Part shown: positions 30,609 through 38,756 of the stretch, piece after piece
How positions within the stretch are numbered: position 1 is the first letter of the stretch
Layout of the letters: every line of letters begins with the position of its first letter
Assembly (NCBI GenBank): GCA_002339345.1
Contig: DDKM01000008.1
Coordinates: forward strand, 1-41,774
Source of the DNA: Firmicutes bacterium UBA2598
GTDB lineage: Bacteria; Bacillota; PH28-bin88
Reading direction: 5' to 3'
DNA: 41,774 nt
Notes under the pieces: generated by a model
Databases searched by the model: none
What the model was told of the DNA's origin: nothing
Seen by the model: only the letters and a program-made list of their open reading frames with translations
Made by a program: the position numbers and the translations under genes

Positions 30609-32522
30609 TTGATTACATTAACATCAGTTACCTATGGGTACAGCAAGCAAAAACCGATCTTTACCGACTTAAACCTTACAGTAGATAGAAATGAGTTTTT
30701 GGCTCTCTTGGGTCCTAACGGCAGCGGCAAAACCACCTTGTTATACCTTATGGCTGGCTTATTAAAACCCCAAAAGGGCTGGGTCGAGATCATGGGACAG
30801 GGGAATCCCGGACCGGAAAGCATGAAGGGTAAGGTGGCTTTGGTCTTTCAAGACCCCGATGACCAACTTTTTGCACCCACGGTTTTTGAAGATGTAGCTT
30901 ATGGCCCCCTCAACCTAGGGCTTGACAAGACCGAAATCCGCCAGCGAACTGAGCAAGCATTGCATGACGTAGGCCTGTGGGAATTAAAAGATTGTCCTCC
31001 CCACAGTTTAAGTTTCGGCCAAAAGAAGCTGGTAGCCTTAGCAGGGGCACTGGCCATGAGGTCCCAGGTGCTACTCTTGGATGAGCCGACGGCTGGCCTG
31101 GACCCCCTAAGCAGTTACCGGATGATGGAAATGTTCGCGACCATCAGCCGCCAAGCTGGATTATGTGTGGTCATGGCCACCCATGACGTGGATATTGTAC
31201 CTCTTTATGCCGAGAGGGTAGTTGTATTGAAGAAGGGGGAGATTATCGCAAAGGGCTCTCCCAAAGAAGTGTTTGCCACTCCGGCTAACCTTAGGTCAGC
31301 TTCTTTACGTTTACCTCGGGTCAGTCACCTATTTGAAACCCTTCCTCCCAGGCTAAGGCCACCCCATCTGCCCCTGACCATTGGCGAGGGACGTAAACGC
31401 CTGTTGGAATACTCTTATGATCCCGACAGTGGAAGGATGCTCCGCCGGGGCTACACCACCGGCACCTGTGCAGCAGCCGCTGCCATGGGTGCAGTGGCCG
31501 GTATAACCGGAACACCCCTTGTCACAGCCTCCATAACCACCCCTGCCGGAATTTCCTTTAACTTGCCGTTGGAAATCAACCAGCCTACCCCTAAGGGGTG
31601 GAGGTGTGGAGTAAAGAAAGACGGAGGGGGTGACCATGATGTCACCCATGGTCTGGTAATCATGGCAGAGGCATATTATACCTCCACCCCTGGAATCATC
31701 CTTACAGGCGGTCCCGGTATTGGCCGGGTCACAAAACCCGGTCTGGAGATACCCCCGGGTGAACCAGCGATCAACCCTGTGCCCAGGGAGATGATTTTAA
31801 AGGCTATCCAGCCTTACCTTTCTCCGACCCAGGGCGTTACCATTGAGATATCCGTTCCCGGAGGAGAAAAAATAGCCAAACGGACTATGAACCCGGATCT
31901 GGGGATCATCGGTGGTATATCCATTCTTGGTACCACCGGCATTGTGGAACCCATGTCCAAAGAGGCAATGAAGTCTTCTCTCCGGAGCAGTCTGGATATG
32001 GTTTTGGCCACCGGCAGTAAACGGGTAGTCTTGGTTCCAGGTCGGCGGGGAGCCGACGCAGCCCAAAGGGTTGGAATCAGCCGGGAATGCATTGCCCAAA
32101 TGGGTAATTTTGTTGGTTTTATGCTGGCTGAGTGTGCTGATTTAGGATTTGAAGAGGTCTTACTTTTCGGTCACATTGGCAAGCTGTTAAAAGTTGCCGG
32201 CGGTATTTTTGATACCCATAGCAAGCTGGCTGACTGCCGCCTGGAGATTGTGGGTTATCATGCCGCCCGGGCTGGGGCGAGCACTGATATCTTGAAACAG
32301 TTGGAGGAGACGGTAACCGCTGAGGCCATGATCGACATCCTGCGCACCCACCACCTTGGTGAGGTGCTAAACAAGATTTCCCAGAGTGCCAGCGCCAGAG
32401 TAACCAAACGCTTTAATCTGCCCGCGGGTACAATTCTAACGGATTGGCAGGGTTCTCCTATAGGATGGGATGAAGGAGCGGTCCGGATTGGAGGCAAGTT
32501 GGGATGGAGCCTGGAAAGATAA
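30609..32522 (+). CDS. cbiO-cbiD: Fused CbiO (cobalt transporter ATPase) - CbiD (cobalt-precorrin-5B C1-methyltransferase)
   Basis: TTG 30609, 8 nt after AAAGGAG, opens a single 637-codon frame with no break. Residues 1-~255 are CbiO: Walker A LLGPNGSGKTT (34-44), Q-loop VFQDPDDQLFAPTV, signature LSFGQKKLVALAGAL (LSFGQ for LSGGQ), Walker B VLLLDEPTAGLDP, switch His191. A ~20-residue linker leads to CbiD (~277-637): LRRGYTTGTCAAAAA, VKKDGGGDHDVTHG, ILTGGPGIGRVTKPGLEIPPGEPAINPVPR, NPDLGIIGGISILGTTGIVEPMS, FGHIGKLLKVAGGIFDTHS. Each half is full length for its family. The Met at 277 (31437) has only GGAAGG abutting it, so separate initiation is unlikely. It overlaps cbiET by 19 nt. I am sure of both domains and of the continuous frame. 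Confidence 0.95.
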   Translation: MITLTSVTYGYSKQKPIFTDLNLTVDRNEFLALLGPNGSGKTTLLYLMAGLLKPQKGWVEIMGQGNPGPESMKGKVALVFQDPDDQLFAPTVFEDVAYGPLNLGLDKTEIRQRTEQALHDVGLWELKDCPPHSLSFGQKKLVALAGALAMRSQVLLLDEPTAGLDPLSSYRMMEMFATISRQAGLCVVMATHDVDIVPLYAERVVVLKKGEIIAKGSPKEVFATPANLRSASLRLPRVSHLFETLPPRLRPPHLPLTIGEGRKRLLEYSYDPDSGRMLRRGYTTGTCAAAAAMGAVAGITGTPLVTASITTPAGISFNLPLEINQPTPKGWRCGVKKDGGGDHDVTHGLVIMAEAYYTSTPGIILTGGPGIGRVTKPGLEIPPGEPAINPVPREMILKAIQPYLSPTQGVTIEISVPGGEKIAKRTMNPDLGIIGGISILGTTGIVEPMSKEAMKSSLRSSLDMVLATGSKRVVLVPGRRGADAAQRVGISRECIAQMGNFVGFMLAECADLGFEEVLLFGHIGKLLKVAGGIFDTHSKLADCRLEIVGYHAARAGASTDILKQLEETVTAEAMIDILRTHHLGEVLNKISQSASARVTKRFNLPAGTILTDWQGSPIGWDEGAVRIGGKLGWSLER

Positions 32523-33712
32523 AGGTGGTGGGTATTGGGCCGGGATCACCAGATTATGTATTACCCCTGGTGAAACAGGCTGTTGACCAAGCCCAGTGCC
32601 TGGTAGGTGGAGAAAGAGCTTTAAAACTGTTTCCTCCAGGAGATCGCCCGTTTATGCAGATAGGCAAGGATTTGACAGCTGTCCTTGATTATATTGAGGA
32701 GAAGCGCAAAACCCACCAGGTGTGTGTACTGTTATCGGGAGACCCCTGTTTATACAGCCTGCTTCCCCTTTTAAACACACGATTTGGTGCCACCACTTTG
32801 GAAGTGATTCCAGGCATTAGTTCCCTGCAGTTAGCTCTGGCTCGGTTAGGAATGCCAATGCAAAACGTAACCTTTAGCAGCTTTCACGGAAGGAATGTAG
32901 AAAGCCTGGCCCCTCTGGATTATACCAGGCCGGTGGCACTATTGACCGATACGGCGGGCATCCGGTTAGCAGCGAAAAGACTCCTGCCTTCCCTGGGAGA
33001 CAGGCGTGTCCATTTGTGCTTTTGGCTTTCTTATGCCAATGAAGATATAATTTCCTCATCCCTAGCCGAGATGGAAGACCAATCTCTTCCCGAGGGACCG
33101 GCAGTAATGATCATTTATCCTGCGGCCAAACCCATAACCCGTTTCCTGCCTGACTCTGCCTTTATCCGGGGCAGGGTTCCCATGACCAAAGAAGAAGTAC
33201 GGCACCTAATGATCGCTTTAGGGGATCCCTCTCCCACTGCTGTGGTATGGGATATCGGATGCGGCACCGGCTCCATAGCTTGTGAAGCCGCCCTGCTTAC
33301 TGCCGGTGGAAAAGTTTACGCGGTAGACAAAAATCCGGACGCCGTCGAATTAACCGAAAAAAATGCCGGTCGTTTTGGTTTACTCAATGTGGTGGTGAAG
33401 TTAGGAGAAGCTCCTGCCATATACGATTTTCTCCCTGAACCCGACCTGATTTTTATAGGCGGGTCAGGCCCTAACAGGGATGAAGTTATAGGGAAGGCCC
33501 TCGCTAGACTTGGACCTGGCGGCAAGCTGGTACTGACAGCCATTACCCTGGAAACTGTAGCAACAGCCCACCGGGTATTTAATCAACGGCCAGACTTGGA
33601 ATGGGACGGGCGGCTGGTCTCTGCAGCACGCCTGGAGCATTTAGGAGCGTTAACCGCCCTGCAAGCCGCCAACCCGGTATTTATCTTGAGGGCAAGGAGG
33701 ATAATGCCATGA
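32504..33712 (+). CDS. cbiET: CobL-type bifunctional cobalt-precorrin-7 C5-methyltransferase (CbiE) / cobalt-precorrin-6B C15-methyltransferase, decarboxylating (CbiT)
   Basis: The 402-residue protein fuses CbiE (1-~210; VVGIGPGSPDYVLP, LLSGDPCLYSLLP, EVIPGISSLQLALARL) to CbiT (~220-402; PMTKEEVRHLMIALGDP, SAM motif VWDIGCGTGSIACEAALL at 248-265, FIGGSG). Together they methylate C5 and C15 and decarboxylate the ring-C acetate. ATG 32504 has GGAGG 9 nt upstream. It overlaps cbiL by 4 nt (ATGA). Confidence 0.95.
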   Translation: MEPGKIKVVGIGPGSPDYVLPLVKQAVDQAQCLVGGERALKLFPPGDRPFMQIGKDLTAVLDYIEEKRKTHQVCVLLSGDPCLYSLLPLLNTRFGATTLEVIPGISSLQLALARLGMPMQNVTFSSFHGRNVESLAPLDYTRPVALLTDTAGIRLAAKRLLPSLGDRRVHLCFWLSYANEDIISSSLAEMEDQSLPEGPAVMIIYPAAKPITRFLPDSAFIRGRVPMTKEEVRHLMIALGDPSPTAVVWDIGCGTGSIACEAALLTAGGKVYAVDKNPDAVELTEKNAGRFGLLNVVVKLGEAPAIYDFLPEPDLIFIGGSGPNRDEVIGKALARLGPGGKLVLTAITLETVATAHRVFNQRPDLEWDGRLVSAARLEHLGALTALQAANPVFILRARRIMP

Positions 33713-34407
33713 TTGGTACTCTATGGGGTATTGGTGTGGGGCCCGGCGCCCCAGACCTCTTAACTGTAAGGGCGGTACGAAAACTACAGGAAATTGATGT
33801 CCTTTTTGTACCGGATAGCGGAGCCAACCGTTCGGTGGCGGAACTAGCCGCCCGTCCTTACCTGCAAGAACACACCCGGGTGGAATATCTCCATCTACCC
33901 ATGACCCGCGACAAAGATGAATTGAGGGCGGCGTGGACCAAAGCGGCTTGGCAAGTGTTCGGCGTATTACAAGAAAAGGATGCCGCTTTCATTACCATTG
34001 GCGATGTCAGTCTCTACAGTACATGGACCTACTTGGTGGAAGCTATCAGACAACTGGATTCGGCGGTAAAAATCCGTTTAATTCCTGGTGTTCCATCCTT
34101 TTCTGCCGCTGCTGCAGCCGCAGGTTTACCCCTGGTAACAGGTAAGCGAAACCTGAAGATCTTGCCCTATCCCGAAAATACCCTAGCCCTTGCGGAGGCT
34201 TTGCAGGATCCCGGTGCCATTGTGTTGCTTAAGCCGGCAAAGGACCTAAACACATTAAAGGAACTTTTACGCCAACGGGGAAGGCTGAACAATGCCACCC
34301 GAGTAACCCGATGTGGCCTTCCCGAGCAGGTTATTGAACCACTGGCGGAATGTGGTGCCGGGGAATACCTGTCAGTTATCCTGATACCCGAGGAGGGTGA
34401 TTTATGA
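33709..34407 (+). CDS. cbiL: Cobalt-factor II C20-methyltransferase
   Basis: ATG 33709 overlaps the cbiET stop and follows AAGGAGG at 8 nt. The 232-residue tetrapyrrole methylase has LWGIGVGPGAPDLLTVRAVR, FITIGDVSLYSTWTYL and LIPGVPSFSAAAAAAGLPLV, the CbiL/CobI pattern, and adds the C20 methyl group. Length is normal. Confidence 0.95.
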   Translation: MIGTLWGIGVGPGAPDLLTVRAVRKLQEIDVLFVPDSGANRSVAELAARPYLQEHTRVEYLHLPMTRDKDELRAAWTKAAWQVFGVLQEKDAAFITIGDVSLYSTWTYLVEAIRQLDSAVKIRLIPGVPSFSAAAAAAGLPLVTGKRNLKILPYPENTLALAEALQDPGAIVLLKPAKDLNTLKELLRQRGRLNNATRVTRCGLPEQVIEPLAECGAGEYLSVILIPEEGDL

Positions 34408-35177
34408 ATGAGATTAAAGGTGGAAAGATCTATTTTATCGGCGCCGGGCCTGGGGATCCAGAGTTAATTACCGTTAAGGGTCAACGCATCCTTCAGGCCG
34501 CCCATACCGTTGTTTACGCCGGGTCGCTGATTAATCCCGCAATTTTGGGATGGGCCTCTCCCCGGTGCGAGATCTACGACAGCGCTAGCTTGAACCTGGA
34601 GGAAATCATCGATATTTTGGCTCGAGCAGCCCGTAGGGGAGACATAGTAGCCAGGTTACATACCGGCGATCCCTCCCTATACGGAGCCATTGCCGAACAA
34701 ATTCACATTCTTAATGAGTTAGGGATCCCTTGGGTAGTGATTCCAGGTGTCAGCTCTTTTACGGCAGCCGCCGCCGTCACCGGTTTGGAGTACACCTTGC
34801 CAGGCGTTTCCCAAACCCTGATTATTACCCGGCGGGGAGGACGCACGCCGGTACCCGCCAGAGAAAACCTCTCTGCCCTGGCCATGCACCAGGCTTCCTT
34901 GTGCCTGTTTCTCAGTTCCCACATGTTACAAGCGGCCGCAGAGGAATTGATGGCCAGTTACCCCCCTACCACACCCGCCCGTATTGTATACCGGGCCTCC
35001 TGGCCAGATCAAAAAGTCATTGACGGCACTTTGCATGATATTGCAGCCAAGGCCATGTCAGCAGGTATCCATAAAACCGCCTTGCTTTTGGTTGGGGAAG
35101 TCTTGCGGCAAAAAGGCAACCTTTCTCGCCTTTACAGCCCGGAGTTCAAACATGGGTACAGGGGTGACCGGGAGTGA
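34404..35177 (+). CDS. cbiF: Cobalt-precorrin-4 C11-methyltransferase
   Basis: The 257-residue protein has YFIGAGPGDPELITVKGQRI, VVYAGSLINPAILGWA, RLHTGDPSLYGAIAEQIHIL, VIPGVSSFTAAAAVTGLEYT and TRRGGRTPVPARENL, diagnostic for CbiF/CobM. ATG 34404 overlaps the cbiL stop and follows AGGAGGG. Confidence 0.96.
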   Translation: MNEIKGGKIYFIGAGPGDPELITVKGQRILQAAHTVVYAGSLINPAILGWASPRCEIYDSASLNLEEIIDILARAARRGDIVARLHTGDPSLYGAIAEQIHILNELGIPWVVIPGVSSFTAAAAVTGLEYTLPGVSQTLIITRRGGRTPVPARENLSALAMHQASLCLFLSSHMLQAAAEELMASYPPTTPARIVYRASWPDQKVIDGTLHDIAAKAMSAGIHKTALLLVGEVLRQKGNLSRLYSPEFKHGYRGDRE

Positions 35178-36268
35178 AAGCGGTTGTATACTTACGCCCT
35201 GAAGCCAGGGAGTTAGCAGAAAAAATAGCTTCGGGTCTGTCGGCAGATCTTTTCCCGCACCAGGGCGATTTAGCCGGCCTGTTCTCCCGGCTTTTTACCA
35301 CCTATCAAAATATCGTGTGTATTATGGCCATGGGGATTGTGGTACGACACATTGCCCCTTTAATCAGCACCAAGGACAAGGACCCGGGGATAGTGGTGGT
35401 GGATGAAAAGGGCAACTACGTCATCAGCCTCCTTTCCGGCCACCTGGGCGGAGCCAATGATTTAGCCCGGCAAACGGCTATCCTATGCGGCGGACAGGCA
35501 GTTGTTACCACCGCTACCGATGTGTACGGGTACCCGGCCATTGACGTGGTGGCCAGAAAATATCAACTGGTGCCGGAACCTTTGCCTGCTGTAAAGGGAA
35601 TAAACTCCTTGCTGTTAAGGGGCCAATGGCCCCGCGTCTATACCGACCTGCCCGAAGCCAGGGAATGGTTTGACGGTTGGCAGAGTCCCATTATATGCCT
35701 TGATCAAAGCAGCACCGTAAAAAAGGGAACCGTTGAAGGGGAAACCCCCTGGCAGGGTCCGGCGCTGTTAAGTAAAGGGGAAAGTCGCTGCGGCGGAACC
35801 ACTCCAAGTACAGCCGTCTATGTTACTGATCGCATTGTGCCCGGCTTTACAGGCCTTTATCTTCGCCCCAAGCGGTTGGTCTTGGGGTTGGGGGCCAAAC
35901 GGGGAATCCCAGTCCAAGCACTGATGGATTTCATTCACACCATCATGGCAGCTAACGGTCTGAGCATCAAAGGAATCCGCGCTCTGGCCACCTATGCTTT
36001 AAAACAGCATGAACCAGCCTTTGAAAAGTTGGCTAACACATGGGATGTACCCATGTACTGCTATCCCCAAGATGAACTGAACCAAACAGTCAGTGATTGG
36101 GGTCTTCAAAAATCCGGTTTTGTAAGGGAAAAAACGGGGGTGAACGGGGTATGCGAGCCAGCAGCAGTACGAGCAGCCATGAACTTGGCACAGGGCAAAG
36201 GGGTAAAATTGCTGATGCCAAAAACTACTGCGGAAGGGATGAGCATGGCGGTGGCCACCTGGCTGTAA
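35174..36268 (+). CDS. cbiG: Cobalt-precorrin-5A hydrolase
   Basis: CbiG opens the delta-lactone of cobalt-precorrin-5A and releases acetaldehyde. The 364-residue protein has the central MAMGIVVRHIAPLISTKDKDPGIVVVDEKG and VISLLSGHLGGANDLA blocks, TTATDVYGYPAIDVVA, and a C-terminal domain (LVLGLGAKRGIPVQALMDFI, GVNGVCEPAAVRAAM). GTG 35174 overlaps the cbiF stop. Its last ~118 nt overlap the probable start of cbiH in another frame. Confidence 0.94.
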   Translation: MKAVVYLRPEARELAEKIASGLSADLFPHQGDLAGLFSRLFTTYQNIVCIMAMGIVVRHIAPLISTKDKDPGIVVVDEKGNYVISLLSGHLGGANDLARQTAILCGGQAVVTTATDVYGYPAIDVVARKYQLVPEPLPAVKGINSLLLRGQWPRVYTDLPEAREWFDGWQSPIICLDQSSTVKKGTVEGETPWQGPALLSKGESRCGGTTPSTAVYVTDRIVPGFTGLYLRPKRLVLGLGAKRGIPVQALMDFIHTIMAANGLSIKGIRALATYALKQHEPAFEKLANTWDVPMYCYPQDELNQTVSDWGLQKSGFVREKTGVNGVCEPAAVRAAMNLAQGKGVKLLMPKTTAEGMSMAVATWL

Positions 36269-36981
36269 TTGGTCTCGGTCCCGGCGGTACAGGGGATTTG
36301 ACCTTTAGGGCCAAGGAGCTTTTAACTGCAGCGGAAGTGGTAATTGGCTACAGTACCTATATCAACCTGGTGGAACATCTGCTGCAGGACAAGGAAGTTA
36401 TTGAGGGTAGTATGTATGGGGAAATCCAACGCTGTCAACTGGCCATCCAGCGGGCATCCCAGGGCCAGCGGGTTGCCCTTGTGAGCAGCGGAGACCCTGG
36501 CATTTACGGCATGGCGGGACCGGTACTGGAACTGGCTCCCTCGCCTCCCTTTGCAGTGGAAATCGTACCCGGTGTTTCGGCAGCCCAAAAAGCCGCTGCT
36601 CTCCTGGGGGCCCCGCTCATGAATGACTTTGCCGTAATCAGTTTGAGTGACCTGTTGACACCCTGGGAAGTAATTGAAAAAAGAATCGCTGCCGCTGCCA
36701 TGGGGGACTTTACCATTGCCCTTTACAACCCCAAAAGCCAGCGTCGTACCCACCAGATCGAAAGGGCCCGGAAAATTATTCTCCAATACCGGGACGGATC
36801 CACCCCTGTGGGCATCGTGCGGGCTGCCGGCCGTCCGGAAGAATCCATCCATCTCGCCAGTCTGGCTGATTTCACCACAAGGGAAATAGACATGGTGTCC
36901 GTTGTAATTATTGGCTGCTCCCAAACTAGGACTTTGGGACGATATTTGGTTACCTTACGGGGGTACGATAGCCGTGGGTAA
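36151..36981 (+). CDS. cbiH: Cobalt-precorrin-3B C17-methyltransferase
   Basis: The core (LAVIGLGPGGTGDLTFRAKE, VVIGYSTYINLVEHLL, VALVSSGDPGIYGMAGPVLE, EIVPGVSAAQKAAALLGAPL, IALYNPKSQRRTHQ) is CbiH/CobJ, which drives ring contraction. The start is odd: no ATG, GTG or TTG lies in frame between ATG 36151 and the core. That ATG has GGGGGTGA about 7 nt upstream and gives a ~36-residue N-terminal extension (MRASSSTSSHELGTG...) read across the cbiG end. A CTG at 36259 is the only other near-core candidate. From 36151 the product is 276 residues against about 240 for the family. Confidence 0.88.
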   Translation: MRASSSTSSHELGTGQRGKIADAKNYCGRDEHGGGHLAVIGLGPGGTGDLTFRAKELLTAAEVVIGYSTYINLVEHLLQDKEVIEGSMYGEIQRCQLAIQRASQGQRVALVSSGDPGIYGMAGPVLELAPSPPFAVEIVPGVSAAQKAAALLGAPLMNDFAVISLSDLLTPWEVIEKRIAAAAMGDFTIALYNPKSQRRTHQIERARKIILQYRDGSTPVGIVRAAGRPEESIHLASLADFTTREIDMVSVVIIGCSQTRTLGRYLVTLRGYDSRG

Positions 36982-37750
36982 AGTGCTAGTTTTAGCCGGA
37001 ACCGGGGAAGGCAGGGAAATTGCCAATCGGCTGGTGGATACTGGTATGGAGGTTGTGGTATCCACCCTCACCGGCTACGGTAGTACCCTCTTGCCCAAAA
37101 ATTGCGTCCGGTTGACAGGTCCTTTAGAACCTGATTCCCTGACAGATATTTTATCCCATGGTGTCACAGCGGTAGTCGATGCCACCCATCCCTATGCCTT
37201 CCGTATCACCAGCCTAACCCAAGAGGCGACCGCGCGACTGGGCATCCCCTACTTTCGTTACAGCCGGCCCCGGACCGAGCTGCCTTCCGATAATATGATA
37301 TTTTACGAAACCGATCTTGAAGGTTGTTGCCGCAGGGCCTTTACCCTGGGAAGGGTGGTTTTTAGTACCCTGGGGGTGAAAAGCCTACCTGTTCTGGTGC
37401 AGGAAGCCAGACAGGCCAGCGGCAGGGTAATTGCTCGGATCCTCCCTGATCAAGGTTCTTTAGCCATATGTCTTAACCTAGGTCTAAAGCCCAGCGAAAT
37501 TATTGCCATGGAAGGCCCTTTTTCCCAAACCCTTAACCGGGAGCTTCTTCTCCACTTCCAATGTGATTGCCTGATTACCAAAGACAGTGGCCATAGGGGT
37601 GGCACTCTGACCAAGATTCAGGCGGCGCGGGAGCTGGGACTGCCGGTAGTGGTGTATTGGCGGGAGCCGGAAACCGGACCTTCGGTTTATAGTGATATCA
37701 ACGCCCTGCTGGAAGCCATTATGGAAAGAACAAGGAGGAAAAACCGATGA
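36974..37750 (+). CDS. cbiJ: Cobalt-precorrin-6A reductase
   Basis: GTG 36974, 9 nt after GGGGG, overlaps the cbiH end by 8 nt and gives MGKVLVLAGTGEGREIANRL, the usual N-terminal nucleotide-binding motif. Further blocks are VDATHPYAFRITSLTQEA, YSRPRTEL and the C-terminal ITKDSGHRGGTLTKIQAARE. CbiJ/CobK reduces the macrocycle with NADH/NADPH. Length 258 residues is normal. Its TGA overlaps the cbiX start. Confidence 0.94.
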   Translation: MGKVLVLAGTGEGREIANRLVDTGMEVVVSTLTGYGSTLLPKNCVRLTGPLEPDSLTDILSHGVTAVVDATHPYAFRITSLTQEATARLGIPYFRYSRPRTELPSDNMIFYETDLEGCCRRAFTLGRVVFSTLGVKSLPVLVQEARQASGRVIARILPDQGSLAICLNLGLKPSEIIAMEGPFSQTLNRELLLHFQCDCLITKDSGHRGGTLTKIQAARELGLPVVVYWREPETGPSVYSDINALLEAIMERTRRKNR

Positions 37751-38115
37751 CAGCAGCAATTATTTTGGGCCATGGCAGCCGCGCCCCCCAGGCCATCGCC
37801 GAAGTCTACGACCTGGCCCGGCAAGTGAAAGAAGCCGGTATTTATGACCCAGTGGAAGTCGCCTTTATGGCCAGAAGCAAGCCCTCTCTGGCGGAAAGCA
37901 TTGATAAGGCCGTTACGCAAGGAGCCCGGCGGATTGTGGTTGTTCCCCTCTTCCTGACAGAGGGTATCCATGTCACTCAAGACATACCGGAAATCCTCGC
38001 CGCTGTAAAGAAACAACACCGTAATGTCGAAATTCTGTATGCCGCTAAGCTGGGGCCAGATAAACGCATTGCCGAAATATTGCTAGACCGCATCGCGGAG
38101 GCAATTGGAGCATGA
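37747..38115 (+). CDS. cbiX: Sirohydrochlorin cobaltochelatase, short form (CbiX-S)
   Basis: The 122-residue protein is half the length of two-domain chelatases and matches the short CbiX that works as a homodimer. Metal-binding His is in IILGHGSRAP and a second His in LFLTEGIHVTQDIPE. It inserts Co(II) into sirohydrochlorin (early insertion, anaerobic route). The short form is best known from archaea but occurs in anaerobic bacteria. ATG 37747 and its stop both overlap neighbours by 4 nt. Confidence 0.93.
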   Translation: MTAAIILGHGSRAPQAIAEVYDLARQVKEAGIYDPVEVAFMARSKPSLAESIDKAVTQGARRIVVVPLFLTEGIHVTQDIPEILAAVKKQHRNVEILYAAKLGPDKRIAEILLDRIAEAIGA

Positions 38116-38756
38116 CCGATTATATAAAGGATCCTGAGATGATCGAAGCTATGAGCTTTCAGATAATTGAGAGCCTTTTACCGGATCTCTATTTTCCGCC
38201 AGAACAGAAAGCCGTTGTCTACCGGATGGTGCATACCTCTGGCGACCCGGATATCGCCAGGGACGTGGTGTTTAGCCCTGAAGCCATCTCTGCCGGACTA
38301 CAGGCGATAGAACAGGCCAGGCCGATCCTGGTGGATACCACAATGGCCCTGGCCGGGCTGGACAAAAGCCGCCTTACCCGGTATGGCTGCTACAGTTGTT
38401 GCACCCTTAATCTGCCAGGTGTGGCGGAAGGAGCCAGGTCCAAAGGTACCACCAGGTCCATGGCCGCTATAGATCTTTTAGGTAAGGAAACAGACGGCTC
38501 AATTATTGCCATTGGTAATGCTCCCACAGCTCTTTTTCGGCTAATCGAAAGGGTCCGGCAGAACGAACTGCGTCCAGGACTAATTATTGGCCTGGCCGTC
38601 GGCTTTGTCGGTGCGGCAGAATCCAAGGAGGAGCTGTTGAAACTGAATTTGCCCCACATTACATTGAGGGGTACCCGCGGCGGCAGCACCTTGGCTGCTG
38701 CCTGCATTAACGGCCTGCTGCGCCTTGCTGAAAGGGGTATTACTAATGGCGCGTAA
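38112..38756 (+). CDS. cbiC: Cobalt-precorrin-8 methylmutase
   Basis: The 214-residue CbiC/CobH moves the C11 methyl group to C12 to form cobyrinic acid. Visible are VVYRMVHTSGDPDIARDVVF (catalytic His), LVDTTMALAGLDKSRL, GTTRSMAAIDLLG, AIGNAPTALFRLIE and GTRGGSTLAAACINGLLRL. ATG 38112 overlaps the cbiX stop. Confidence 0.96.
   Translation: MTDYIKDPEMIEAMSFQIIESLLPDLYFPPEQKAVVYRMVHTSGDPDIARDVVFSPEAISAGLQAIEQARPILVDTTMALAGLDKSRLTRYGCYSCCTLNLPGVAEGARSKGTTRSMAAIDLLGKETDGSIIAIGNAPTALFRLIERVRQNELRPGLIIGLAVGFVGAAESKEELLKLNLPHITLRGTRGGSTLAAACINGLLRLAERGITNGA

Noticed and set aside
36400..36924. Minus-strand open frame across cbiH
   Set aside because: Antisense shadow of a well-conserved methyltransferase gene.
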